Shown: positions 52,317 to 60,806, counted from the stretch's first letter. The stretch: DNA of 64,000 nucleotides from Actinoplanes sandaracinus (GCF_030009775.1 NZ_JASCTH010000017.1:1-64000), one strand, 5' to 3'. Translations and numbers: made by a program. The notes: a model not told the origin generated them from the sequence alone.

Positions 52317-52500
52317 GCATAGGCGGTAGCGAAAGTCCGCCCCTGTGATCAGGTGGCTGATGTTGGGGTCGGGGGTGGGGGCGAAAGTGGGGTCCGCAAG
52401 CTTCCGTCAGGCTCGCTCAGGCTCCGTAAGAGTGGGCGACCAACTAGCCTTGACCTGGCAAAACAGGGCGGTGTCGGGGATCCATCGCTGAGTTGACCTT
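52317..52500. other. right end of the AICE, possible integrase arm sites
   Basis: No gene lies between the HTH gene and attR. Short repeats are present (CAGGCTC twice at about 52408-52422, GGGGTC(G/C) several times), which could be arm-type binding sites; this is only suggestive. Confidence 0.35.
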
Positions 52501-52553
52501 GGTTGTGGTCCCGGGGGTCGCGGGTTCAAGTCCCGTCGATCACCCCAACGAAA
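52501..52553. repeat. attR, 53-bp core repeat
   Basis: Exact copy of 29147-29199: the displaced 3' half of the host tRNA-His from the anticodon arm through CCA and eight further bases. It has no 5' half, so it is not a functional tRNA. Confidence 0.95.
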
Positions 52554-52561
52554 TGCAGGTC

Positions 52562-52593
52562 AAGCGCCTGATCGCGTAAGCGGTCAGGCGCTT
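52562..52593 (+). terminator. displaced tRNA-His terminator
   Basis: AAGCGCCTGATCGC pairs with GCGGTCAGGCGCTT around a short loop, followed by TTTG. It is homologous to the hairpin at 29209-29242 and is probably the original host terminator. Confidence 0.8.
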
Positions 52594-52818
52594 TGCTATT
52601 CAAGTGTCCGCATGCGGGAGGGGCCGCTCCCCGGCGGCGTCCATCGAAGGGCTCCCCGCGGGGGCATGGCAGCAACGTCAAGGAGGGCAGTCAGATGGCC
52701 ACTGCCCCGCGGATGTGGGGTTACCCACAGCGGCTGACCACTTTTCGGTTGTCCTTCCGGGGGTCGTATGCTTGCGCGGCTCGACCCGGCGTGAGCGGTA
52801 TTCATGAACGGAGGCATC

Positions 52819-54102
52819 GTGGCTGAGCCGAACGATGCCAGCGCTCGCAGGGGGCGACTGGCGGCGCTGGATGGCCTGCGGCTCGCCGCGGCCCTGATGG
52901 TGGTGCTTTACCACTACACCGGGCAGATAAGCACGGCCTGGAGTCAAGATACCGGACGCCTGTTCCCTCAGGTCCACAACTACACCTCCTACGGCTGGAC
53001 CGGCGTCTACCTGTTCTTCGTCATCAGTGGCTTCGTGATCTGCATGAGCGGGTGGAACCGGCCATTGCGGGCGTTCTTCATCTCACGGGTGGTGCGGCTC
53101 TATCCCGCCTACTGGTTCGCGATCATCGCGGTCACCGTCGTCACCACGTTCTACCCGGTCATCCAGAAGCCGGCCGAGCCCGAGCAAGTGCTCATCAACT
53201 TGACAATGCTGCAGGATCCGCACCGCGTCGGAAATATCGACGCGGTGTACTGGACCCTTTGGGCTGAATTGCGGTTCTACCTTCTTTTCGCCCTGGTGGT
53301 GTGGCGCGGGCTGACCTACCGCCGGGTCGTCGCCTTCTGCGTACTCTGGACAGTGGCTTCGCTGTTCGCCGGCTATAGCGAGGAGCCGATGTTCCGTAGC
53401 CTCGTGCAGCCGGAATCGTCCAGCTTCTTCATCGGCGGCGTGGCGATCTATCTGATGCACCGCTTCGGGCAGGACATTCTTCTCTGGTCCATCATCGGCA
53501 TCTGCTTCCTGCGCGGGCAGCTGTACTTGACGAGTTCCTTGCCTGAGATGCAGAAAAACACGCATGCCGGCGGCAGTTGGCACGGGGTCACGATCCTGCT
53601 CGCTGTGTTCTATCTGCTCGTCATCGGCGTCGCCCTCGGCTATTTCTCCTGGGCCAAGTGGAGGTGGCTCACCGCTGCCGGCGCTCTGACCTACCCCCTG
53701 TACCTCCTGCACGAGGTGATCGGGTGGACGGTGATCAAGAAGCTCAACGCCGTCGTCTCCGCCTGGCCGCTGACGCTCGGACTGATCGCGTGCATGCTGG
53801 TTCTCTCGTACCTGGTCAACCGCTTCGTGGAAGAACCTCTGGCCAAGCCGATGAAGCGGGCCCTCTCGAAGGCTCTGGACCGCCTCGCGGCCGATCGCAG
53901 CGGCTCGGACACGCGTCCGGCTCTCAACTCACCGGACGACGACACGCGACGAGTCGAGAGCCCTCGCCACGGTGACGCGTGGAACCCGTGGAACGGCGAC
54001 GTCAGCGGTCGCGGCGCCCAGGCCGATGACACTCGCACCAACGGTGTCGACTCTTCCCATGTGCCCACCCAGGAGATCAAGTTCGTGCATCGTCCGCGTT
54101 GA
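52819..54102 (+). CDS. acyltransferase-3 family membrane protein
   Basis: This protein of about 427 residues has ten or so transmembrane helices. The N-terminal LAALDGLRLAAALMVVLYHY carries the family His, followed by GVYLFFVISGFVI and the FFISRVVRLYPAYW arginine block. Such enzymes O-acylate sugars, antibiotics or envelope polymers. A hydrophilic tail of about 75 residues follows. GGAGGCATC directly before GTG 52819 decides the start over an in-frame ATG five codons upstream. Confidence 0.9.
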   Translation: MAEPNDASARRGRLAALDGLRLAAALMVVLYHYTGQISTAWSQDTGRLFPQVHNYTSYGWTGVYLFFVISGFVICMSGWNRPLRAFFISRVVRLYPAYWFAIIAVTVVTTFYPVIQKPAEPEQVLINLTMLQDPHRVGNIDAVYWTLWAELRFYLLFALVVWRGLTYRRVVAFCVLWTVASLFAGYSEEPMFRSLVQPESSSFFIGGVAIYLMHRFGQDILLWSIIGICFLRGQLYLTSSLPEMQKNTHAGGSWHGVTILLAVFYLLVIGVALGYFSWAKWRWLTAAGALTYPLYLLHEVIGWTVIKKLNAVVSAWPLTLGLIACMLVLSYLVNRFVEEPLAKPMKRALSKALDRLAADRSGSDTRPALNSPDDDTRRVESPRHGDAWNPWNGDVSGRGAQADDTRTNGVDSSHVPTQEIKFVHRPR

Positions 54103-54163
54103 CATGCGTTGAGCCCTTTTGTTCCCTGACCGTGCGACTCATGCGCGGAACCTTCTTGTGAGC

Positions 54164-54371
54164 TCGCTCCCATGATGCGAAATCCGTGAAGATGTTTCGT
54201 GGGAGCGCCCAACCTTTTGGCGCCACCGGACCACAGGGGTGTGGATCAATCGCCGTCCCCCTGGAGTCTTCCCCCATGCTCGCCAAGCGCATCGTCGTAC
54301 CGCCCTCGGTGCTGACTCTCGGCAGTGCGGCCGCCATCGTCGGCGTCATGAACGCCGACGCCGTGGCGGCC
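54164..54371 (+). repeat. 208-bp direct repeat, copy A (leader plus signal-peptide start)
   Basis: Nearly identical to 55373-55580, 1,209 bp away. It contains GCTCCCATGA and TCGTGGGAGC arms around a variable loop, then a 100-nt block identical to copy B. In that block GGCG (54219) pairs with CGCC (54251), CCACA with TGTGG (54231-54244), and the GGGG loop could pair with CCCC at 54257 next to the ribosome binding site. Confidence 0.9.
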
Positions 54372-54446
54372 GATCAGGTCGGCTTCGCGCTGCCCCGGTC
54401 TGGCGGCGGCGTCGGGTCGTTGTACTGGCCGGAGGCCCCGGCGTAG
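54276..54446 (+). pseudogene. truncated copy of the GH12 signal-peptide region
   Basis: The 56-codon frame starts MLAKRIVVPPSVLTLGSAAA, matching residues 1-31 of the GH12 glucanase. It then loses similarity where it runs antisense into the metalloprotease gene 3' end. It has no enzyme domain. It is best read as a duplication remnant, though it could still be expressed as a secreted peptide. Confidence 0.7.
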
Positions 54447-55228
54447 CGCTCCCCGTCCCGGTACGGCCACGAATTGGCCGTGCATCGATGCAGGCCCAGG
54501 GACTGCTGCTGCATCACCGGCGCGGGCTGCCCTTTACCCGGGCACAGCTCGTGTCCGTGTCCCAGTCGATGCCCCACCTCATGATTGACCACGTACTGGC
54601 GGTATACCGACAGGCTGGCTCCGTAGTCCGGGACACCCTTCACCCACCGCGCCACGTTGATGACCACCGCGTCGCCGTTGCGGCACGACGTATAGCCGTC
54701 TCGTGCCACGCCGCAGAGGACGTCACGCGTTTCCGGTGTGGCTAGGTAAATCGTGAAGTCGTAGGGCTGGCCCGGTCCGACCCGCCGCATTCGCCACCGG
54801 CCGCCGGCCGTCCAGCCCCGTGGGTCGTTGAGAGTCTCCGAAACCGTGTCGGCGAACTCGTTCACCTCCAGGCCGGTGATGCCCTTCTCGACCAATACCC
54901 GATAGCGCCGGAGGGTGCCACGTTCACCAGCGGTCACCGGATGGCCGACCGCGGTGCGCCACGTGCCCTCACCCTCGGCCGGATAGCTGATGGGCACCGG
55001 CTCGCGGGGCGGCCCGGCCTGGGAGACAGCGGGGGCCGGGCTGGTGGCGGGGACGGATACGCTCCCGCTCCCGCCGCCCTGACCAGGCTCCGCAACCGGT
55101 ACATCGCGGGGGGCCATGGCCCACACCGCGGTACTGGCGCCCAGGACAACGGCGAGGGCAGCGGTAATGGTGGCCCCGCGCCTCGACCGTCGGCGGTGCC
55201 GACCGGACTGCTGGGAAGAGTTCGGCAA
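54374..55228 (-). CDS. secreted DUF3152-type zinc metalloprotease-like protein
   Basis: This 284-residue protein has a basic N-terminus and signal or anchor helix (residues about 18-40) and a Gly/Ser/Pro linker. A DUF3152-like domain follows with the metzincin-like HEVGHRLGHGH motif (H216, E217, H220, H226), followed by CPGKGQPAPVMQQQS with a Met-turn-like Met. Four cysteines probably form disulfides. The TTG start is fixed by AGGAGG five bases upstream. The substrate is unknown. It lies exactly between the two 208-bp repeats. Confidence 0.83.
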   Translation of the reverse strand: MPNSSQQSGRHRRRSRRGATITAALAVVLGASTAVWAMAPRDVPVAEPGQGGGSGSVSVPATSPAPAVSQAGPPREPVPISYPAEGEGTWRTAVGHPVTAGERGTLRRYRVLVEKGITGLEVNEFADTVSETLNDPRGWTAGGRWRMRRVGPGQPYDFTIYLATPETRDVLCGVARDGYTSCRNGDAVVINVARWVKGVPDYGASLSVYRQYVVNHEVGHRLGHGHELCPGKGQPAPVMQQQSLGLHRCTANSWPYRDGERYAGASGQYNDPTPPPDRGSAKPT

Positions 55229-55372
55229 CTGACCTCCTGACGCACGGTTTCATCAGGCAGACGTCGCGGACCCCCTCCGGGGTAGCGCAGTGTGATCAAC
55301 GGTACGGGCGCTGGGTGCGCCGCCGATGGGACGGAACGGGGAGCTAGGGTGCGGCGGGCTCTTTTCGTGGGT

Positions 55373-55580
55373 TCGCTCCCATGATGCGAGATACCGGAAA
55401 ATTTCTCGTGGGAGCGCGCAACCTTTTGGCGCCACCGGACCACAGGGGTGTGGATCAATCGCCGTCCCCCTGGAGTTCTCCCCCATGCTCGCCAAGCGCA
55501 TCGTCGTACCGCTCTCGGTGCTGACTCTCGGCAGTGCGGCCGCCATCGTCGGCGTCATGAACGCCGGCGCCGCGACGGCC
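55373..55580 (+). repeat. 208-bp direct repeat, copy B (GH12 leader)
   Basis: The same block as copy A, here feeding an intact gene. TGGGAGCGC inside the right arm resembles half of the CebR-type operator TGGGAGCGCTCCCA that controls cellulase genes in streptomycetes. The potential nested stem and pseudoknot (55428-55469) ends beside the CTGGAG ribosome binding site. Confidence 0.85.
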
Positions 55581-56423
55581 CCGGCCTCCCCATCCACCTC
55601 GAAGGTGCCGACGGCCACCGCCTCGCCGGTCACCGCTTCGCCGGCCGCCTCGAAGACGGCCACCGCGATGCCGACGGCGACCAGGACCACGACGCCGAAG
55701 CCGACGGCCACCCCGACGGCCGCGGCCGGCCAGGACGCCGAGAACTGCACCGATCTCGCGGCCCTGGCGCGCGGCAAGTACTGGGTGAACAACAACCTCT
55801 GGGGCAAGGCCGACGGCACCGGCTCGCAGTGCGTCTGGGAGAACGGCCTCGGCGGCGACAGCCTGAGCTGGGGCACCGAGTGGACCTGGGCCGGTGACAA
55901 CACCAAGGTCAAGTCGTACGCGAGCGCGGTGTTCGGCTGGCACTGGGGCTGGAAGGCCGCCGGCACCGGTCTCCCGGTCCAGCTGAGCGCGGGCAAGGCG
56001 GTCGACACCCGCTGGAACTTCAAGGTCACCCAGACCACGAGCAACGTCATGAACGTGGCGTACGACCTGTGGCTGCACGACATGGCCGGCCCGGACCGGC
56101 AGAACAACCCGACCGACGAGGTCATGGTGTGGCTGTACCGGTCCGGTGGGGCGGGCCCGGTCGGCACCAAGCAGGCGACCGTGACGATCGCGGGCGCCAC
56201 CTGGGACCTCTACAAGGGCAACATCGGCTGGGAGGTCTACTCGTTCGTGCGTACCTCCAACACCTCCGCCGCCGACCTCGACCTGACCGACTTCACGAAC
56301 GATCTGGTGGCACGGGGATGGCTCGCCAAGACCAAGTACCTGTCCAGCGTCCAGGCCGGCACCGAGATCTTCACCGGCTCGGGCCGGCTGGACACCACGG
56401 CGTACTCCGTGAAGATCGGCTGA
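55485..56423 (+). CDS. secreted GH12 family endoglucanase/xyloglucanase
   Basis: This 312-residue protein has a signal peptide (residues 1-31), a Thr/Ala/Pro linker (to about 80) and a GH12 catalytic domain. Landmarks are NNNLWGKADGTGSQCVWE, GTEWTW, the nucleophile E212 in TDEVMVWLYRS and the acid/base E294 in AGTEIFTGSG. It should hydrolyse beta-1,4-glucan or xyloglucan outside the cell. No carbohydrate-binding module is attached. The upstream repeat with CebR-like half-sites suggests cello-oligosaccharide control. Confidence 0.93.
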   Translation: MLAKRIVVPLSVLTLGSAAAIVGVMNAGAATAPASPSTSKVPTATASPVTASPAASKTATAMPTATRTTTPKPTATPTAAAGQDAENCTDLAALARGKYWVNNNLWGKADGTGSQCVWENGLGGDSLSWGTEWTWAGDNTKVKSYASAVFGWHWGWKAAGTGLPVQLSAGKAVDTRWNFKVTQTTSNVMNVAYDLWLHDMAGPDRQNNPTDEVMVWLYRSGGAGPVGTKQATVTIAGATWDLYKGNIGWEVYSFVRTSNTSAADLDLTDFTNDLVARGWLAKTKYLSSVQAGTEIFTGSGRLDTTAYSVKIG

Positions 56424-56464
56424 TCCCGGCTGCCCCGGGCACGGCCCCCACGGCCCGGGGCGGC

Positions 56465-57022
56465 ATGCAGTCCCCGTATCCCCTGACGGTCAGGAACGGT
56501 CCCTTGTCCGACCTTGGCGCCGAACACGCCTTCCGGCTCTTCTTCGACAACCATCACGCCGACCTGTCCCGGCTCGCCTACCTGGTGACCGGTGACTCGC
56601 AGGCCGCCGACGACCTGGCGTCCGACGCGTTCGTGGAGGTGTGGCGGCACTGGGAGCGTGTCCAGGCCGCGGACAGTCCGGTCGCGTACGCTCGCGGCAT
56701 CGTGACCAACCTGGCCCGTCAATGGATCAAGAAACAGACCCGGGAACGGGCCGGCCTGCTGCGGCTCGGACTGTTACGCCGCGACCGTAGTGAGAGCGAC
56801 ACCCCCGCGGTCCTCGACGTCCGCGCGGCGCTCCAGCGGCTTCCGCAGCGGCGGCGTGAGTGCGTCGTCCTCCGGTACGCGTTCGACGTGCCGGAGAAGG
56901 AGGTCGCCTCGATCCTCGGCATCTCGGTGGGCGCCGTGAAGAGTCACACCTCACGGGGAGCGGCCCAGTTGAGCGAGCATCTGCGGGGGATGCCGCTGAT
57001 GATGGGAGGCCACCATGGCTGA
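56465..57022 (+). CDS. SigE-family ECF RNA polymerase sigma factor
   Basis: This protein of about 185 residues has region 2 (FRLFFDNHHADLSRLAYLVT, DDLASDAFVEVWRHW) and region 4 (LQRLPQRRRECVVLRYAFDV, EVASILGISVGAVKSHTSRG). This matches the actinobacterial SigE-type ECF group. The ribosome binding site is weak; a TTG at 56503 is another possible start. It overlaps the next gene by eight bases, a typical sigma/regulator pair. Confidence 0.88.
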   Translation: MQSPYPLTVRNGPLSDLGAEHAFRLFFDNHHADLSRLAYLVTGDSQAADDLASDAFVEVWRHWERVQAADSPVAYARGIVTNLARQWIKKQTRERAGLLRLGLLRRDRSESDTPAVLDVRAALQRLPQRRRECVVLRYAFDVPEKEVASILGISVGAVKSHTSRGAAQLSEHLRGMPLMMGGHHG

Positions 57023-57803
57023 GCACCTCCACCCCGATCTGGGTGCGGTGCTGCGCCAGGAGGCCGAGCAGCACGTGCCCGACCGGGACGCCATGCTGAC
57101 CCGGATCGTCCAGAGCCGGAGCCGGCCGGCCCGCAGCCGGTGGGCTCTGTCGCTGCGGCCGGTGGCGGCAGCGGCGTCGGTGGTCGCGACCCTGGTCGCC
57201 GGTTTCACGGGCATCCGGCTGATCGGCGACCAGCCGGAACAGGACCGGACGCCGGCGGCCACCGAGGGCTCGCCGTCGCCGGCACCCGCACCCTCGTCCT
57301 CGCCGAGCGCCGGGAACTTCCCATCGGCAGCGAGCAAGACGCCCCGAAACGACAAGACCCGGGAGCCGGAGCCGCCCGCCGCCGTCACCACCGGGGCGTC
57401 GCCGAACTGGCAGCCGGTCAACGGGTTCCTCCGCTCCAGCGCTGTCGTCGACTCGCACTCGATCGGCACGTGGGCGCAGGGCAATCTGACCCTCACCAGC
57501 ACCGAGACGATCACCGCGCTGGAGGTGGTGGTCAATGTGGTGAAGACCGAGGGCGTCAAGGACGCCGGCAAATGGACCACGGTCTCACCGGCGATGATGG
57601 AGGCGACGGTGACCGAGGAGAAGGACCGGCTGGTCTACCGCTTCAGGTTGAAGGACGGCACGCTGGCCGCGGGGAGCTACATCTTCGCCGTGCAGTACCT
57701 GCACGCGGAGGGCGACCGCGCTGCTGGCGCCGACACCTACGGCGCGCTCGCGACGGCCGGCGGTAAGCAGGTCCCGGTCACCGGGGTGTTCCCGCCGAAG
57801 TGA
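57015..57803 (+). CDS. membrane-anchored partner of the ECF sigma factor
   Basis: This 262-residue protein has a short cytoplasmic segment (residues 1-45, MAEHLHPDLGAVLRQEAEQH), one transmembrane helix (about 49-70), a Ser/Pro linker and an extracytoplasmic beta-rich domain of about 140 residues. The topology fits an anti-sigma factor or sensor, but no anti-sigma signature is clear. Translational overlap with the sigma gene supports a functional link. Confidence 0.72.
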   Translation: MAEHLHPDLGAVLRQEAEQHVPDRDAMLTRIVQSRSRPARSRWALSLRPVAAAASVVATLVAGFTGIRLIGDQPEQDRTPAATEGSPSPAPAPSSSPSAGNFPSAASKTPRNDKTREPEPPAAVTTGASPNWQPVNGFLRSSAVVDSHSIGTWAQGNLTLTSTETITALEVVVNVVKTEGVKDAGKWTTVSPAMMEATVTEEKDRLVYRFRLKDGTLAAGSYIFAVQYLHAEGDRAAGADTYGALATAGGKQVPVTGVFPPK

Positions 57804-57842
57804 CAGAGCCGGGTGCGGTGACATGAACGGTGCGGTGACATG

Positions 57843-57876
57843 AACGGGGCCCGGTCGGAATCGACCGGGCCCCGTT
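57843..57876. terminator. bidirectional terminator
   Basis: AACGGGGCCCGGTC pairs perfectly with GACCGGGCCCCGTT around a six-base loop, between convergent genes. Just upstream, GTGCGGTGACATGAACGG is tandemly duplicated. Confidence 0.85.
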
Positions 57877-57898
57877 GCGAACGCCAGGGGAAGAGACG

Positions 57899-59170
57899 TC
57901 AGTTCTTCAGGTAGCTGCCCTTCTTGTACTCTTCCCAGCTCATGTTCCAGTTGGTCCAGCCGTCGCCGTTCTTCAGCTTCTCCTCGGTGCCGGAGACCGT
58001 GACCACGTCGCCCATCAGGGTCCGGTCGAAGAGCCACTTGCCCAGCGCCTCGGAGATGTTGACGCACCCGTGCGAGACGTTGCTGCGGCCCTGCACACCC
58101 TCGGACCACGGCGCGGCGTGGATGAACTGGCCACTGTAGGTGACCCGCTGCGCCCAGTCGATCGGGGTCTTGTAGCCGTTGACCGGGTCCTCGTCGGTGG
58201 TGTCGAAGATGGTGTGCGCCGCCTTCTCCATCACGACCATGGTGCCGCTGGCGGACGGTGTGCTCTTCTTGCCCAGGCTCACCTTGATCGTCTTGATGAC
58301 CTTGCCGTCTTCCTCGACCGTCATCGTCTTGGTCTTGTTGGAGACGTTCATGACCATCTTCCGGCCGATCTTCAGGTCGACGGTCAGGTCGGAGCGCCCG
58401 TACGCGTTGTCACCGAGCTTCACGCCCTTGAGCTGCGCCTTGTAGAAGACCTTGGTGCCGGCCTGCCAGTACTCCTTGGGCCGGTACTGGACCTCGGTGG
58501 GGCTGATCCAGCGCCAGGTGCCCTCCTGCGCGGGGGTGGCGGTGACCGGCATCCGGCGCTCGACCTCGCCCCGGTACTTCTCCGGGATGGCCTTGCCGAA
58601 CTTCATGATCAGCGGCATGCCGACGCCGACGGTCTGCCCGTCGGCGAGGAAGCTGGTCACCCGCACCAGGTCCGACGGCTCCTTCATCGTCGTGAAGGAG
58701 CTGGTGGTGGTGTTGTTCTTGCCTTCCGCGGCCGGGGTCTTGACGGTCACGGTGTATTTCGTGTTCCAGGCCAGCGCCTCGGCCGGGCGCCAGGCGTTGC
58801 CGTCCTTGTCGAGGGTGCCCTCGACCGTCTTGCCCTTGGCGTCGGTGACGGTGACCTCGGTGTTCTGCGGGTCCTCGCTGTTGTACTTCACCTCGGACCG
58901 AAGCTCGACACTCGTCGCGTCCGTCGCGGGAGACGTCACCGCGACGGTGCTCAGCTTCGGCCCGGCCGAGGGTGCCTGCGACGCGCCGGCGCCGCTGCCG
59001 TTGCCGCCACCCTGCCAGGACGGCTTGTCGTCATCGCCGCCGCCGCTGCACGCGGCGGTCAGCAACAGAGTGCCCGCCAGCATCGCGGTCACGGCCAGGC
59101 GCAGACGCCCGCCACCGCGACGACCGGCCGGCGCGGAGCGCCTCACCGACCGAATTCCATCCATGTCCAT
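57899..59170 (-). CDS. L,D-transpeptidase lipoprotein
   Basis: This 423-residue protein has a lipobox LTAACSGG (Cys near residue 41), two Ig-like domains and a C-terminal YkuD domain with the catalytic SNVSHGCVNISE. The preceding His is in QFIHAAPWSEG. It forms 3-3 cross-links in peptidoglycan at the outer membrane face. The Ig-Ig-YkuD order is that of mycobacterial LdtMt2-type enzymes. The ATG at 59170 follows GTGAGGGG. It is downstream of a paralogue. Confidence 0.94.
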   Translation of the reverse strand: MDMDGIRSVRRSAPAGRRGGGRLRLAVTAMLAGTLLLTAACSGGGDDDKPSWQGGGNGSGAGASQAPSAGPKLSTVAVTSPATDATSVELRSEVKYNSEDPQNTEVTVTDAKGKTVEGTLDKDGNAWRPAEALAWNTKYTVTVKTPAAEGKNNTTTSSFTTMKEPSDLVRVTSFLADGQTVGVGMPLIMKFGKAIPEKYRGEVERRMPVTATPAQEGTWRWISPTEVQYRPKEYWQAGTKVFYKAQLKGVKLGDNAYGRSDLTVDLKIGRKMVMNVSNKTKTMTVEEDGKVIKTIKVSLGKKSTPSASGTMVVMEKAAHTIFDTTDEDPVNGYKTPIDWAQRVTYSGQFIHAAPWSEGVQGRSNVSHGCVNISEALGKWLFDRTLMGDVVTVSGTEEKLKNGDGWTNWNMSWEEYKKGSYLKN

Positions 59171-59303
59171 GGTCCCCTCACGGCGTCGTACTCCCCGGCG
59201 CCCAATAGTGCTCCAGATTCGGCGTCGCACCAATCCCGGTTTCGTGCCGTGACCGGCATTACGCCCGATGTACCCCGCCGGGGAGGCGGTGTCACGCGGC
59301 CGG

Positions 59304-60548
59304 TCAGCCGAGACCCGGGGGCACCGGCAGCGCGCTGCCCTCGGCGAACTTCGCCCAGCTCACGTCCCACGGCGTCCAGCCGTTGCCGTAGTCCAGCTTG
59401 TCCCCGGTGCCCTTCACGGTGACCGGGTCGCCGATCAGGGTTTTCTCGAAGAGCCACTGGGCGTGCGACGGAGACACGTTGACACACCCGTGTGACACAT
59501 TCGTGCGTCCCTGCGCGCCGGTGGACCAGGGGGCCGAGTGGATGTACTGACCGCTCCATGTCAGTCGCTGCGCGTACTGAATGTTGGTGCGGTAACCGTC
59601 GGCGCCGTCGGTGTCGGTGGTGTCGAAGACGGTGGCCGCCTTCTTCTCCATCACGACCATGTGACCGCTGGACGACGGGGTGCTCTTCTTGCCCAGGCTC
59701 ACCGGAACGGTCCGGACCGTCTGGCCGTCCTGGAGCACGGTCATGTTCTTCGAGGCGTTGTCGACCTTCATCTCGAGCTTCCGGCCGATCTTGACGGTCG
59801 CGGAGCGGTCCTGGTCGCCGTAGCGGCCGGCGCCGGTGGGCAGCCCACCGACCGCGATCCGCACCTTCATCGTCGTGCCGGTCTGCCAGTACTGCGGCGC
59901 CCGGTAGTAGGCCTGCGTCCCGTTCGACGTCCACGACCAGGTGCCCGGCTGCGCCGGCGAGGTCTCGACGAACATCCGCTTCTGGACCTCGGCGCGGTCG
60001 GCTTTCTGGACGCCGGGGTTGAACTCGACGACCACCGGCATGGCCACGCCGTAGGTGTTGCCGTCGAACAGGTAGAGACCGGTGCCGGTCTCCTTCGCGG
60101 GCGCGCCCATGGTGGTGAACGACGTCGTCGCGGTGGTGGTCTTGCCGTCCTTGCCGGTGGCGACGACCGTGGCGGCGTACGCCTGCTTGGTCTTGAGGGG
60201 TTTATCCGGCACCCACGCCGAACCGTCCGCGCGCAGCGTGCCGGTGACCGCCTTGCCCTTGGCGTCGGTGAGGGTGACCGAGGACACCTCGCCACCGGTC
60301 ACCTGCAGCCCGATCTCGGCGCTGATCGGCACGTCCTTCTTGTCGGCGGCGGGCGTGATGGCCAGGGTCACCGGCCCACCCGTGGTGGTGCCCTCGGTCA
60401 CCGGAGCGGCCGACGCTCCGGTGGAGGGGTTGCCGACGGCCGCGGCGGGGTCGGAGAAGGCCGGTTTGGGATCGTCGCCACACGCGGCGAGGGGGGCGAT
60501 CAGGCCAAGCGCCAGGATCGCCGCCAGTGAGCGGCGGAGGTGAACCAT
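59304..60548 (-). CDS. L,D-transpeptidase lipoprotein, paralogue
   Basis: This 414-residue protein has a lipobox LAACGDD (Cys near residue 23), two Ig-like domains and a YkuD domain with TNVSHGCVNVSP and QYIHSAPWSTG. It resembles the next gene along its length (for example VSLGKKSTPS(A/S)SG in both), so the pair arose by duplication. Both probably act on peptidoglycan with different timing or partners. 133 bp separate them, enough for a separate promoter. Confidence 0.94.
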   Translation of the reverse strand: MVHLRRSLAAILALGLIAPLAACGDDPKPAFSDPAAAVGNPSTGASAAPVTEGTTTGGPVTLAITPAADKKDVPISAEIGLQVTGGEVSSVTLTDAKGKAVTGTLRADGSAWVPDKPLKTKQAYAATVVATGKDGKTTTATTSFTTMGAPAKETGTGLYLFDGNTYGVAMPVVVEFNPGVQKADRAEVQKRMFVETSPAQPGTWSWTSNGTQAYYRAPQYWQTGTTMKVRIAVGGLPTGAGRYGDQDRSATVKIGRKLEMKVDNASKNMTVLQDGQTVRTVPVSLGKKSTPSSSGHMVVMEKKAATVFDTTDTDGADGYRTNIQYAQRLTWSGQYIHSAPWSTGAQGRTNVSHGCVNVSPSHAQWLFEKTLIGDPVTVKGTGDKLDYGNGWTPWDVSWAKFAEGSALPVPPGLG

Positions 60549-60686
60549 CGTCAGGCCCCGTTCTTGAGTTCTCAGCGCTGACATACTGACGCATGGACGC
60601 AAGCCGGGGGTCCCTCTTGCGGGGGTAAGTGGCCGATTTCAAGGATCTTCCCGGCACGTGCTAACGTTTTCCTCGTTGCACGGCGA

Positions 60687-60759
60687 GCGTCGCTAGCTCA
60701 ACTGGCAGAGCAGCGGACTCTTAATCCGCGGGTTGTAGGTTCAAGTCCTACGCGACGCA
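60687..60759 (+). tRNA. tRNA-Lys (anticodon CUU), copy 1
   Basis: 73 nt with acceptor GCGTCGC/GCGACGC, anticodon loop CTCTTAA (CTT) and T-loop TTCAAGT. CCA is not encoded. Confidence 0.96.
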
Positions 60760-60776
60760 CTCTCCTCGCTTCACCG

Positions 60777-60806
60777 GGCGGTCACGATTAGTCGTGACCG
60801 CCTTTT
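60777..60806 (+). terminator. terminator after tRNA-Lys copy 1
   Basis: GGCGGTCACGA pairs with TCGTGACCGCC around TTAG, followed by TTTT. Confidence 0.9.

Larger units (their letters stand above)
29147..52553. mobile_element. actinomycete integrative and conjugative element (AICE) in tRNA-His
   Basis: The 23.4-kb insert is bounded by an exact 53-bp repeat covering the 3' half of tRNA-His. It carries an integrase and excisionase-like gene next to attL, a primase/polymerase-helicase replication pair, TraB, a Nudix hydrolase, Spd-like membrane proteins and a TPR regulator, which is the standard AICE set. No relaxase or complete type IV secretion set is present, consistent with TraB-type double-stranded DNA transfer. 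All essential frames look intact, so it could be active. The 48.6-51.6 kb part has clearly lower GC than the rest. Confidence 0.93.

Noticed and set aside
52501..52553. second tRNA-His
   Set aside because: Only the 3' half from the anticodon arm on is present; the D-arm and 5' acceptor strand are missing, so it is the attR repeat.
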